A DNA stretch of 15,000 bases, from positions 356,391-371,390 of the forward strand of contig KV908475.1 in assembly GCA_002005505.1 (NCBI GenBank), written 5' to 3'. This stretch comes from Botryococcus braunii (lineage: Eukaryota; Chlorophyta; Trebouxiophyceae). The position numbers and the translations under genes are program-made. Below, one piece after another: positions 1-14,961 of the stretch (the first letter of the stretch is position 1; every line of letters begins with the position of its first letter). The notes beneath the pieces were generated by a model. It saw nothing but the letters and a program-made list of their open reading frames with translations. It ran no database searches and was not told the DNA's origin.

Positions 1-424
1 ACAGGACGGGGAGGGAAGAAACACTCTGTGGGGCAAGTTTCTCCCTCCTAATGTCCCTTACATAGAAATGACCGACCTTTCCTCACACAGACGGTTTGGG
101 TCCTTGAAACATGCAGAGGGGTGTTTTTTGTCATGCGGCAGGTCAATTTCATTATTGCGGCTGCTGTGGGTCGCCAGCTGGCTGCTCGCCGCGTGTGACT
201 TGTCGCTTGGAACATCTGGGTTTGGGTCGTTGAAATTTTGCGTTTGTCCTTTTAATACCAGTCTCGTGAACAGAAGGAAGTAAACAGACGCAGCTACAGA
301 AGAAACCAAAAAGAAACTGGTACATTCAAATCCCAACTGGTACATTTTAAGTCCCACCTGGAAAGTCTTGTAAAAGCACACGAATTGCATGTGTCCAGCC
401 CATAGGGCATGCTGGGAGGGATAC
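1..424 (-). other. MTHFR intron 8 (5' part)
   Basis: Starts with GTATCC after exon 8 and runs off the window. It contains a minus-strand open stretch of about 95 codons (about 345 to 58) with a hydrophobic start and polar remainder that I do not recognise. On the plus strand the motif GGGTC(C/G)TTGAAA occurs twice (about 98 and 225), which hints at a diverged dispersed repeat. No MTHFR regulatory-domain exon is visible. Confidence 0.55.
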
Positions 425-6469
<6,045 letters not shown>

Positions 6470-6603
6470 CTTGTGTGTCTGAGATAGACGTCCCCACTGC
6501 CAATCCGGCTATTTGCCGCAGACGATCTGGCGTTTGAACGCCCGTAGATGGTTGGGCACTTTCCAACCAAATCTTGCTGAGGAAGCAAGCTTTGTCTAGA
6601 TAC

Positions 6604-6626
6604 CTCTTATATTCCACCACTGGTGG
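6604..6626 (-). promoter_or_regulatory. Candidate MTHFR core promoter: TATA-like box beside a 13-bp inverted repeat
   Basis: On the minus strand TATAAGAG (6611-6604) lies about 135 bp upstream of the MTHFR ATG, which would give a 5' leader of roughly 100 nt. Directly upstream sits a perfect 6+1+6 inverted repeat, CCACCAGTGGTGG (6626-6614), that could be a dimeric factor site. Position and composition are the only support. Confidence 0.4.
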
Positions 6627-7240
6627 GGCTAATCTGCCAATTGAACTCAGTGAAGTTTCAATTGAGTATCGCAAGGCATTAAACTCTCGATCTCAGCCGA
6701 TGGATGGATGCAGCTACTTTTCCTCATAATCAGGAAATGCCATGATTTTTCCGGCGTGGCCGGTAAGCCATTGAACACGGCGAACCCACATGCATCACGG
6801 GGACCCTATCCTTGCCGACGTGGATGTGAACAACGAGATTGCCCAAGGAGGAACGATGCACGGGAAAGGGTACGGGCGGTGTTCTTTGTCTCCACCCCCA
6901 GGCCGCGTCCCGCAACTCCAAATCACCCCTAGAAAATCCTGCCGGTATCCCACCCCAATTTCACAACCCATCGTCAGACAAGAGAGGACTCACGAGATTG
7001 CCATGACCGCACGTGGGAAAGGCTTTCCTGCCCTGTCCAACAACTTGTGTTTGATTACTGTGGGCTTGAAAAGGACAACTTCTGACTTCTGGCTCGACCA
7101 CCCATACTTGACTACGGTAGTGTTGTGTTGTGACAGAATGTCTCCTACTTAGTGAGTGATCTAGGTCTAGGCCAAGCCACAGTAACAGTGTTACCAACAC
7201 CAACACAACGCTGCAAACATGTTTGGAAAAGAACATAACG

Positions 7241-7266
<26 letters not shown>
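7241..7266 (+). repeat. Poly(A) run
   Basis: About 26 adenines after GAACATAACG. It could be a slipped homopolymer or the tail of an old retroposed element read on the plus strand; no clear target-site duplication was seen, so it is listed as a simple repeat. Confidence 0.85.
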
Positions 7267-7271
<5 letters not shown>

Positions 7272-7515
7272 CACAAATCACACTCCCTCGAACACCAACA
7301 TGCCCTCGCCAAGCATCCACTGAAGGGACCACATTCGCGACATGCTCCGCCAGCGCTTGTACACATTCAATTGCTTGCACACATTTAAATGCCTCTACGC
7401 ATATATGGTGAGTGCCAGAACGTGTGAAATGCATCCACTCCGAAGCCCAGAGCCCACGCCAGGGCCTGATCAGCACAGGAAACTACTCTTCTGCTATTCC
7501 AGCAAGAAAGACCTG

Positions 7516-7637
7516 CCTGAGTTGTTAAGTGGTCACCCTTAAATCAGAGTCCAGAGGGTACATATATGTAGGGTATGCATATATGTAGGGTATACCCTCT
7601 GGAATCTGATTTAAAAGTGACCACTTAAAACCTCAGG
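7516..7637. repeat. 122-bp foldback element (MITE-like inverted repeat)
   Basis: Two 45-bp arms (7516-7560 and 7593-7637) are inverted copies. The inner 36 bp differ at only three positions (for example TTAAGTGGTCA against TGACCACTTAA, and CCAGAGGGTA against TACCCTCTGG). The 32-bp loop is itself two copies of CATATATGTAGGGTA separated by TG. There is no open frame. The shape suits a small non-autonomous element or a strong RNA or DNA hairpin; no target-site duplication is evident. Confidence 0.85.
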
Positions 7638-8339
7638 AGGGTTATGTAGTTTCATTTACAAAGCCAACCACCTAAAACGTTTCTTACTTGAGCTCCTTTC
7701 ATGACTTTCTTACATGAGCCGTGGCCCCCTTCCATCTTTGCTGGGTAAATGAGTCAATGCAGTCATTACTAATGACTGCCACGTTCTTGCTTGGATGAGG
7801 CAGGGGCCATTCTTTAAGGGCCATCACAGGCTGGGTCTGCAGGCGTTCGAGCCAGCCCATCTTTAAAAAGAATAAAAAGCCGCGGGCAGTTACAACAGTA
7901 TTGCTAAAACTTTATGCCGATATACATGTGCCTGGTTCCTGACCAACCACTTATTGATGTCACGCGGCGCAGTTCAGCTCAAGCTTGTCTTCCAAGACAG
8001 CCCCGGATTTTTGAAAATCTCCTGTACAGAGGAGTTGACATAACCGACAAGGGACTCGAGACGGCGAAACTAACCAGATGGGGCTGTTTACCAAAATGCC
8101 CAGCCATGCACATACACGGCACGGGTGCAATGCCAAATTGCAAAATTTCGTCCGCTGCTACTTCTTGGCTGCCATTACTAACGGCAATCCTGAGATCACC
8201 TCTTAGAGCGAAATGCACAAAAGTGAATTGGTGCAAACCTAGCATACAAGCATCTCCCAGCCTGGCTTGTCACGCCAGACGCATGAGTTCACCGTCGATA
8301 TATACAATAAAACAAAACTGAAATACAACCCGCAGGGGC

Positions 8340-8445
8340 TTACAAAGAACTTACAAGCAAAATCTCGCACAGTGACGACGTCGCAGGGGCTGCACACCAC
8401 CCCGGTACGTTACCACATGCTTACAAAGGCTAACCGAAACTTACA
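8340..8445 (-). promoter_or_regulatory. Cluster of four TGTAA motifs, candidate poly(A) signals for gene 2
   Basis: TTACA on the plus strand (TGTAA in the transcript direction) occurs at 8340-8344, 8351-8355, 8421-8425 and 8441-8445, about 830-930 nt after the gene 2 stop codon. TGTAA is the usual polyadenylation signal of green algae. Use as a real signal is inference and assumes a green-algal host. Confidence 0.35.
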
Positions 8446-8565
8446 GGAGGTCTAACAAAAGCACCAACGTTGGCCCGATTGACAGACGCAATTGCCCAAA
8501 AATGCCAACCATCTTCCATGTGCATTCCCCACACATGCCCACACAACCCATTTCCATTGAAAAAA

Positions 8566-8567
<2 letters not shown>

Positions 8568-8605
<38 letters not shown>

Positions 8606-8627
8606 CCACCCACCCACACACGCACGT

Positions 8628-8688
<61 letters not shown>
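8568..8688. repeat. Compound CA microsatellite
   Basis: Two CA runs (8568-8601 and 8637-8688) are joined by CGCACCCACCC and CACGTACGCGCGCG. It lies between the TGTAA cluster and the 30-bp repeats, probably within the gene 2 3' region. Confidence 0.95.
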
Positions 8689-8692
<4 letters not shown>

Positions 8693-8904
8693 GGCACGAT
8701 CAGGCGTGTGCATTCGCACACGCAACAACAACATCAACAAGGGCATCAGCAGCAACAACATCAGCACTACCAGCGAAGCCAGCTGCCTGAACACCAGACA
8801 GCAGCTCAACCCCCCCTGCATCATCAGATGAAGCATTGACAGTGCGCATTATGTACGCCTGGCCACTGCTTCAGGCAAAGGTGCAGATGTTCGCTAAGCT
8901 GGAG

Positions 8905-9283
8905 ATCGTTGGAACGACTCTTTGGAAAGCTAAATCATCGGGAAGCTCACTCGTTGGAAAGCTTACTCATAGGAACGACTCTTTCGAAACCTTAATCGTT
9001 GGAAAGCTCAATCGTTGGAACGACTCGTTGGGAAAGCTCAATTGTTTGAACGACTCGTCGGGAAAGCTCAATCATGGAACGACTCGTTGGGAAAGCTCAA
9101 TCGTTGGAACGACTCGTTGGGAAAGCTCAATCGTTGGAATGACTCATTGGGAAAGCTCAATCGTTGGAATGACTCGTTGGGAAAGCTCAATCGTGGAACG
9201 ACTCGTTGGGAAAGCTCAATCGTTGGAATGACTCGTTGGGAAAGCTCAATCGCTGGAATGACTCGTTGGAAAGCTCATTCGTC
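8905..9283. repeat. 30-bp minisatellite abutting the gene 2 stop codon
   Basis: About ten to twelve copies of a 30-bp unit such as GGAAAGCTCAATCGTTGGAA followed by CGACTCGTTG. Copies between 9060 and 9240 are nearly identical, some are 1-2 bases shorter, and those before 9000 are diverged. The last unit (GGAAAGCTCATTCGTC) contains the TGA stop of gene 2, so the array starts at the coding end and runs into the presumed 3' UTR. Because 30 is a multiple of three, the plus strand shows an open frame encoding a KLNRWNDSLG repeat; I regard this as an artefact. Confidence 0.95.
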
Positions 9284-9397
9284 CAGATCGCTCCGAAGCT
9301 GCTGAGTGAGGTCACCGTCAATGGCGCTGGGCAGCCCCGCGCTGTTCATGTCCAGGACCAGGCGTGGGTTTGCCAGCAGGTAGCGCATCGCCGCCTC
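9275..9397 (-). CDS. Gene 2 last exon with stop codon
   Basis: Encodes EAAMRYLLANPRLVLDMN, then SAGLPSAIDGDLTQQLRS and DLDE, then TGA at 9277-9275. RYLLANPRLVLDM is another repeat-type end. The acceptor GGAACAG|GAG is chosen for phase 0; GGGGAG|GAA two codons earlier is an alternative that adds Glu-Gln. Confidence 0.78.
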   Translation of the reverse strand, partial: EAAMRYLLANPRLVLDMNSAGLPSAIDGDLTQQLRSDLDE

Positions 9398-11267
9398 CTG
9401 TTCCTCCCCACATCTAAGGTTGGCAACTGATATCTATGTGCAATTGATATCTACGTAACCTTTTGCGTATCTACAGATTATGTTTGAAGTATGGTTTTTG
9501 TGCAGGCCACACCCCCACGTCACACCCCCCACACCCGGCTTCCACACTGTGGTCTCGCACCCCACCCCTCGTAGCTCATTGCCTGGCTCTTGGACCTCAT
9601 GACAGTGATCCCACACCCCATCCTCATGCATACAAACCCCCACCGCGATGCCATGCGCAAACCGCACCCCCCATCATCATGCACACACCCCATTAGGGGT
9701 ATTAGGATTAGGAGATTAGGGTGCAAGACGCACCCGACTCCATCGACACCCGAGATTAGGGGATTAAGGTGTATGGAATTAGGGTGAAATACACCCCGAC
9801 CGTCCCTCGACACCTGGGATTAGGGGGATTAGGGTGAAAGACCCACCCGGGGTCCCTTGACACCCGATAGTAGGGGGACTAGGGCTATGGGATTAGGATG
9901 AAAAGCGCACCCGGCGTCCCCCGACACCCGGAATTAATGGGGCTAGGGTTACGGGATTAGGGTGAAAGACGCACACGACGTCCCTCGACCACCGGGATTA
10001 GGGCTAGGGGATTAAGGTGAAAGACGCACCCCGCATCGCCTCGACACCCGGAATGAAGGGGGCTAGGGTTAGGGGATTGGGGTGAAAGACGCACCCGACG
10101 TCCGTCGACACCGGCTGGAATGAGGCGCTCCACATCATTCAGGACAGCCTCCATGTCTGCCAGCAGCAGCATGGGCTCGATCTGGATCAGCCGCTCCGCT
10201 TCCTCGTCCGAGCCGACAAACCGCCTGCGCAGGTCAGCTAGCCAGGTCAGGAAGACTACTCCGCCACAATTCAAAGGAGGGTGGAGAGGGGGCTGAAGGG
10301 AAGGGGGGATGGAGGCGCGAGAGGCACTCCAGCCCGCCCCCCCAGGGGGGGGGGGGGCAAACATCGCCCACGCTCACTCCCTTCGCTTCTCATCCCCCTC
10401 TCCCTCCCCCTTCTCTCTCTCTCTCCCCCCCCCCCCACCCCCTAAAACATGGGGGCGACCCACCCCCATGTTGTGATCTCTCCGTGAGCGGAGAGATCAC
10501 AACTCAGCAGGGAAAAGCCACAAGGAGGGCAACAGCGTCGACACGGCCGAAATGTCTGTCCCTCTTCAACTAAAATTTTCCCTCTTTCTACCCGTCGGGG
10601 TCCCCTCCCCCCCCCCCACCCCTTTCGCCCCCACTTTTTGTTCCCCGGTGGGTGCGTGTGTGTGTGTGTGTGTGTGCGTGCGTGTTTTTTTTGGGGGGGG
10701 GGGGGGTGTTTGGGTGTTCCATCAGCCTAGGCAAGGATCAGGAAATTCACCTCAGGGAATCAAACTTCGTGGAGAGGAAGCAAGGGTCGTAGTTGAGGAC
10801 GAGGGCCGGCATCTTGGCCACCAGCTGAGACACATTGATGGTTCGGAACATCTCCCTCAGCCTGATCACCTTGATAGTCACCCCCTGCACCCCTCCCCAT
10901 TGTACTTCGGAACTACTTGAGAACTTTGATAATTGATGCATCCTCAGGGGTTTTTTTTTTTTTTAATTTAATTTAATTTTATTTTTTTTTGGTCAGCTGC
11001 GAGTACTTTGCGATTTGACTGTGTGGTGCTTCCACCCCAGCAGGGGTGGGCAGTGCCCACTGGGCACCCCGGTAGAAAACAATTTGAGAATTCTCAGTGT
11101 CTCTGGCACTTCATTGCTGCACGGATGGGGCATCTCCCTAACAAGAAAGCCCGGTAAATTTTGCATATTCGCAACTACAAGAATGCTCCTGGAGGGCACC
11201 CTTGGATGCAATCAGTGTGAAATTTCGGGGTTATCACTTCGGAAACATCAGACAGTCACTCACACAT

Positions 11268-11340
<73 letters not shown>

Positions 11341-12699
11341 CGCCCCCGCGCGGGCGAGCAAGGAAATACATACTTTAACCATATCTTATTCATCGACACC
11401 GCCAGAGACTCGTTTGCTGGGAAGAGAATCTCAAAGGCCCCCCGGCCTCCCGCGGGATCAAGGCAAGGGAAACAATACTATTGCACTCGGTAAGCAAGTA
11501 GGCAAGGAGGGAACAAGCAACAAGGGCAAGGAGCGAAATTAGCTACAAGGGGAGGCCGCACATTGAGATCTTGGAGGAAGGCCAGGAGTGTGTCCGCCTT
11601 CATTCGCTCCATCTTCCCAACCAAGTCCGGCAGAATGGCCCCCAAGGTCGACATACGCACATCCATGCCCTGGGTCGTCTGGTCAAGGCCCCCATCCCTG
11701 GCTTACTCCACCAAGCATTCCCTGTACTTCCTTGTCCATTCTGCTAAGAGTGAAATGTAGCCAAGCACCTGGTTTTGTTATGAGCATCCCCACCCAGCGT
11801 TTTACAGGGCCCAAGCCCCGTTTGCTTTGCCGATCCTCCAAGACTCTCTGGCTCAACTCTCTCGGTAAACGCCACGATGAGGGGGCTTTGAAAGCATGAC
11901 GCCTTGCTCTGAAGGCAAAAATTCTTGCCGTGAACGCGGGTCTTAACCGTGAACGCCAGCACTGCTTCTCTCGGGCACTACCAGGGCAAAACATATTGCA
12001 AAACTACGGCAAAACTCCCAAAAGTAGCACCCGTCAGCGCTGCCTCTCAGGCAATTGCAAGGCAGAACTCTCGTCAGTGAACACCTGTCGGCGCTCCCCC
12101 CCCCCCCCCCCGGCGGGGGGCATTGGTAAGGCCGACTAATTCTCAACAGTGAACTCTCGCCAGCGATACCCCTCTTGCATTTACACCTGATGGTGAACAC
12201 AAGGTGACGATGCCCATGAGCCATAACTATAAACTCGGGGGTGACACAGAAATCCCTATCTTCTTACTCCCGCACCAGGAGAGAGCGCTTCCCACATACG
12301 CTCTTTGCCTTGACAGGAATGGCCCACAGTCGTTCAGCATGGGGGCCACCGGCAACTGCCCCGCAGACTCACAACCCACCCGCCGCCGCCCCTCCATTTA
12401 ATAGTATATGCGCCAGGGCATGTGTCTAAAAGTCTTACGATCATATTAGTGTATAATTCTTATGATTGATGAGTCTACACGTCTCTTGTCCTTAAAGTCT
12501 ACACGTCTTTCTTCATCAGCCTCTCAAGGTAAGGGCCGCAAGTGCCCCTTTCCCAGCCCGGATGGGCCATTACCTAAAGATGAACAAGGCCATGGCTGCC
12601 CTTCCCCCCCCCCCTCCCCCCCGCGGCCCCCAACACCCGCTCTCTCTGTCTGCGTATGAGAATGTGTGTGCGTGTCTAGGTGGGTGTGTTGCGTGTGTG

Positions 12700-12736
<37 letters not shown>

Positions 12737-13158
12737 ACCCTTTCTCATCCTTGGCCACACTTTCAGCTGGTATAAAAAAAAAGTTTGCATGACCCGGCAC
12801 CACATGGAGGAAATACCATGTAAGCACCAAAATCAACCGCCCGGCCCCCACCATACATTGTTTTGCTGAACTTCTTGAGGCTGTCGACGCACCTCGCCCA
12901 GCCGGCGCTGCACCCAGGTCTTCATCAACTGGCGGGTTGCCGAGTCGTCCCAGCTCAGGTAGCGCTCATTGCACTGGAAGCAGATGTTCCAAGGCTCCTC
13001 ATCTCCAGCGTTGCTGGAGGCCGCATTCTTGGGGCCCAGCCCTGGGTATTCCTGCGCCCAGCGGTACGCAGGCGGTACAGCATCTGGTTCTGCTCGAGGG
13101 CGCCAGCTTTGCCTCCTGCCTGTCCCCTGTTCCCAATGGGCGAGTCCCTTGAGCTTGG
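9275..13158 (-). CDS. Leucine-rich helical-repeat protein, mTERF-like, 5 exons (5' end unresolved)
   Basis: Function not recognised. Exons 12893-about 13158, 11562-11669, 10751-10884, 10095-10224 and 9275-9397 join in frame to a TGA stop, about 250 residues. The C-terminal two thirds consist of roughly 35-40-residue helical units with the pattern L..L...V..LV...P.L.L, for example VIRLREMFRTINVSQLVAKM-PALVL, then AERLIQIEPMLLLADMEAVL and MRYLLANPRLVL. This resembles mTERF-type organelle nucleic-acid-binding repeats and similar predicted proteins in algae, so an organellar role is a guess. The N-terminal exon has a different character, with an ICFQCNERY CxxC motif. The start codon and any transit peptide were not found; more 5' exons may lie above 13158 or outside the window. 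The mutual fit of phases and repeats is the main evidence for the exon chain. Confidence 0.75.
9700..10114. repeat. 50-65-bp minisatellite derived from an exon-intron border, with TTAGGG-like spacers
   Basis: Seven degenerate units start near 9719, 9783, 9833, 9896, 9961, 10016 and 10081. Each has GGTGAAAGACGCACCCGACG, then TCCCTCGACACCCGG, followed by a GATTAGGGG or GGCTAGGGTTAGGGG spacer. The unit at 10081 spans the end of the gene 2 exon and its 5' splice site; the other six lie inside the intron (9398-10094). Confidence 0.9.
10095..10224 (-). CDS. Gene 2 exon, helical repeat unit 2
   Basis: Completes Arg (AG|G) and encodes RFVGSDEEAERLIQIEPMLL, then LADMEAVLNDVERLIP and AGVDGRR. The acceptor GACCTGCGCAG|GCGG is the one that keeps phase with the previous exon; an AG 13 bases upstream would create a stop. 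The donor CGTCGG|GTGCGT gives phase 0. The sequence across this donor is repeated in the following intron. Confidence 0.8.
10225..10750 (-). other. Gene 2 intron between the two helical repeat exons
   Basis: A 526-bp intron with GTGAAT and GCGCAG borders. It holds homopolymer C and G runs (10337-10358, 10423-10440, 10604-10620, 10692-10706), a short (GT)n at 10655-10676, and the paired hairpins. No coding signal was found. Confidence 0.7.
10447..10502. other. Two adjacent perfect hairpins
   Basis: The first is ACATGGGGG, a 7-nt loop, then CCCCCATGT (10447-10471). The second is TTGTGATCTCTCCG, loop TGAG, then CGGAGAGATCACAA (10471-10502), a perfect 14-bp stem with a 4-nt loop. They share base 10471. 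Both lie in the intron between gene 2 repeat exons 10751-10884 and 10095-10224. Function unknown. Confidence 0.85.
10751..10884 (-). CDS. Gene 2 exon, helical repeat unit 1
   Basis: Encodes GVTIKVIRLREMFRTINVSQ, then LVAKMPALVLNYDPC and FLSTKFDSL. This has the full repeat pattern with a conserved proline before the hydrophobic PALVL end. The acceptor is GGTGCAG|GGG and the donor CTGAG|GTGAAT, phase 2. Confidence 0.78.
10885..11561 (-). other. Gene 2 intron with poly(T) and (CA)n
   Basis: A 677-bp intron with GTGCGG and GTGCAG borders. It contains a T/TTTAA-rich stretch (10951-10990) and a pure CA run (11269-11338, about 35 units). No exon was recognised in it. Confidence 0.65.
11269..11338. 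repeat. (CA)35 microsatellite
   Basis: Pure CA run in a gene 2 intron, followed by GGCGCCCCCGCGCGGGCG. Confidence 0.97.
11562..11669 (-). CDS. Gene 2 exon, helical segment
   Basis: Encodes GMDVRMSTLGAILPDLVG, then KMERMKADTLLAFLQDLN. Amphipathic, leucine-rich. The acceptor is CGACCCAG|GGC and the donor AAT|GTGCGG. The 108 nt are phase 0 at both ends. The exon is short and its support comes from phase match and hydrophobic pattern shared with the next exons. Confidence 0.68.
11670..12892 (-). other. Large gene 2 intron (may hide another exon)
   Basis: A 1,223-bp interval between two phase-0 borders. It holds a diffuse degenerate repeat around 11930-12200 (variants of GTGAACxC and CGTCAGCGCTGCCTCTC), C and G homopolymers near 12097-12120 and 12606-12622, and a (GT)n run at 12702-12735. 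A further phase-0 exon cannot be excluded, but none shows clear coding character. Confidence 0.5.
12702..12735. repeat. (GT)n microsatellite
   Basis: About 17 GT units within a looser GTGTG-rich stretch (12663-12735), in a gene 2 intron. Confidence 0.95.
12893..13158 (-). CDS. Gene 2, first recognisable exon (CxxC segment)
   Basis: Clear coding stretch PDAVPPAYRWAQEYPGLGP, then KNAASSNAGDEEPWNICFQC and NERYLSWDDSATRQLMKTW, then VQRRLGE. The donor is GGCGAG|GTGCGT, phase 0. The 5' border is uncertain: CACTTCAG|CC at 13159 is a good acceptor, but nearer AGs (about 13130 or 13095) are possible. The CxxC pair could bind metal, but only two cysteines are seen. Confidence 0.7.
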
Positions 13159-14769
13159 CTGAAGTGCAGAAGGTCCTGAGTAAGGTTGTGAAGGCCAGTT
13201 ACAACAGGAAAGGACCTGATAAACCTCCTGCAGATTACTTTTGCCAAGGTAAGCCAGGGAATGAGCCATGGTTTTGATGTTCCATACAACAATTAACAGG
13301 AGACTGCATACGTGTGCAGACTGGTTAAGATCTCTTTGTTCTTGCATGTTTAGCCGCTTGCTGACAAAGAGCCTTTGAAATGGCAAACGCTTCTGTACGA
13401 CATAGAAACTCTCTCGCTGAGTACGAAAAAATATAGAGGAGGTGTTGCATATCGAAAGGTGCGCAAGCTGGATGTCTGAAAGGATGTCGTTTGTTCCCAA
13501 TGTCTTTTGGACAGGTTTGTGCATTTTCTCCGTGGGGAGGAGTCTAACATGAAAGCAAGCATCTCTTCGAGTTGGTGAGCGCGCCTTGCAATGCTTCCTT
13601 GATGGGAAACACACTGGCGTCATGTGTTTACCAATGCCCAGGACCAGGGGCCTTGTGGCTGCAGTACTTGTCTGCGGAGCGTGCATCTGACGCCGAACCC
13701 CATGCCATGTCAAGCATAGAAAAGGGATAATGATGTGCCTCCAACTCTGATACTGGAAAATCCTAGTACAATGTTAAGTATCTGTGGACAGGGTGATATG
13801 ATTGAATCGCCCCATGAATCTGGGATACATGCGCGGAAGGGTGCAAGGTCCAAGTGGTTAAAAAGCATTGAAACCCATGATAAGACCCAGAATCAAAAGT
13901 TATTCTGGTAGAAATGTATCAAGCAAGAACACGCAAGACCCCAGCAAGGTCCTTGCCGCGGCTAAACGTTAAAGAGGAGCGCTGCGACTTCGGATTTATG
14001 TGATTTGCAGTGAATTGACTTTCGTGTTGCCTGACAGATACATACCGTAGCAACCAGTTGTCCCAACTCGTTATAATCCGCTGAAGACTAGCCCGCTACT
14101 TGCTTTATCGTACTGAGTTTCCCAGTATACTGCGTCAGCACCTGCTACAGAATAGTCAATAAGAGTTGACAATACTCCGAAAATGAAACTACGTTACACG
14201 CAGAGCTAAGCACTTGGGTGCAAGAGACGGTCTGCCCATTAGTATGCAGCATGCGATGCTGGAATCCGGCCCGGGATTGCCGAAAGGGAGCTTTGGAAGC
14301 TCAGCTTCCAAACTCCGACAGTCGGGATGTACTGCTAGGAAAGGAAAAGGAAGATTTGACTTCGAAAAAGGATTCGGGTGTACTGCGGTCCACGGTGAAT
14401 CATTCCATACCTCTACACAATTCCATACCATACCATACCATACCATACACACTTCAATTCTTGTGATTTGTTTTTTTTGGCCCCCCGGGGGGTGGGGAAT
14501 CCCGGCGGCCGGATCCTGTGGATGTTCCAGTAACCCTATTCCCCAAGATGTGTCTGAAAGGTTTTACAAGACACAGACAAAATTAAAAAAGCACACAAAC
14601 CAAGCGGCCCATGAAACCCTCTACTCAATTTTCACAGACACACAGACACACTGCATTGTGTATACAAGTCCCAAAGACTGTACAAGTACAAGACTAGTCA
14701 CACACACTGTACGAGTCTCATATAATGCACAAAGTCACCCACACTGTGCAAGTCACACACACTCTGAAC
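13159..14769. other. Unassigned region upstream of recognisable gene 2 coding sequence
   Basis: Mostly unique sequence without strong coding signal. A minus-strand open frame of 252 codons (13713-12955) overlaps the gene 2 exon in another frame and has no recognised motif. Small structures seen are a 9-bp inverted repeat TTTGGAAGC/GCTTCCAAA with loop TCA (14292-14312) and a CCATA pentamer run (about 14420-14449). It may hold the 5' exons, leader and promoter of gene 2, which I cannot delimit. Confidence 0.5.
14420..14449. repeat. CCATA pentanucleotide repeat
   Basis: About five copies of CCATA in a row after a looser ATTCCATA start. Confidence 0.85.

Positions 14770-14961
<192 letters not shown>

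Larger units (their letters stand above)
6627..8339. other. Intergenic region between MTHFR and gene 2
   Basis: Contains the MTHFR upstream region, an A26-type homopolymer (about 7241-7266), a 122-bp foldback element (7516-7637), and otherwise unique sequence. Several short open frames exist on both strands, the longest 135 codons (7914-8321, plus); none shows a recognisable motif or repeat of codon structure, so none is called. Confidence 0.6.

Noticed and set aside
7914..8321. 135-codon plus-strand frame and an antisense 88-codon frame
   Set aside because: Neither translation resembles a known family or shows compositional signs of coding; both strands being open at once suggests chance.
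8905..9283. CRISPR array
   Set aside because: The 30-bp units are contiguous with no unique spacers, in a eukaryotic context.
8836..9305. Plus-strand open frames encoding a 10-residue KLNRWNDSLG repeat
   Set aside because: They arise from a 30-bp (multiple of three) DNA repeat lying antisense to the gene 2 3' end, are open in more than one frame, and have no non-repeat domain.
9700..10080. Interstitial telomere array
   Set aside because: TTAGGG-like motifs are not in uninterrupted tandem; they are spacers of a 50-65-bp minisatellite, so they are reported only as a resemblance.
12955..13713. 252-codon minus-strand frame
   Set aside because: Its 3' end overlaps the gene 2 exon in a different frame that has better coding character and correct splice phase; the remaining residues show no motif. 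It could be chance, or contain a 5' exon, but cannot be supported.
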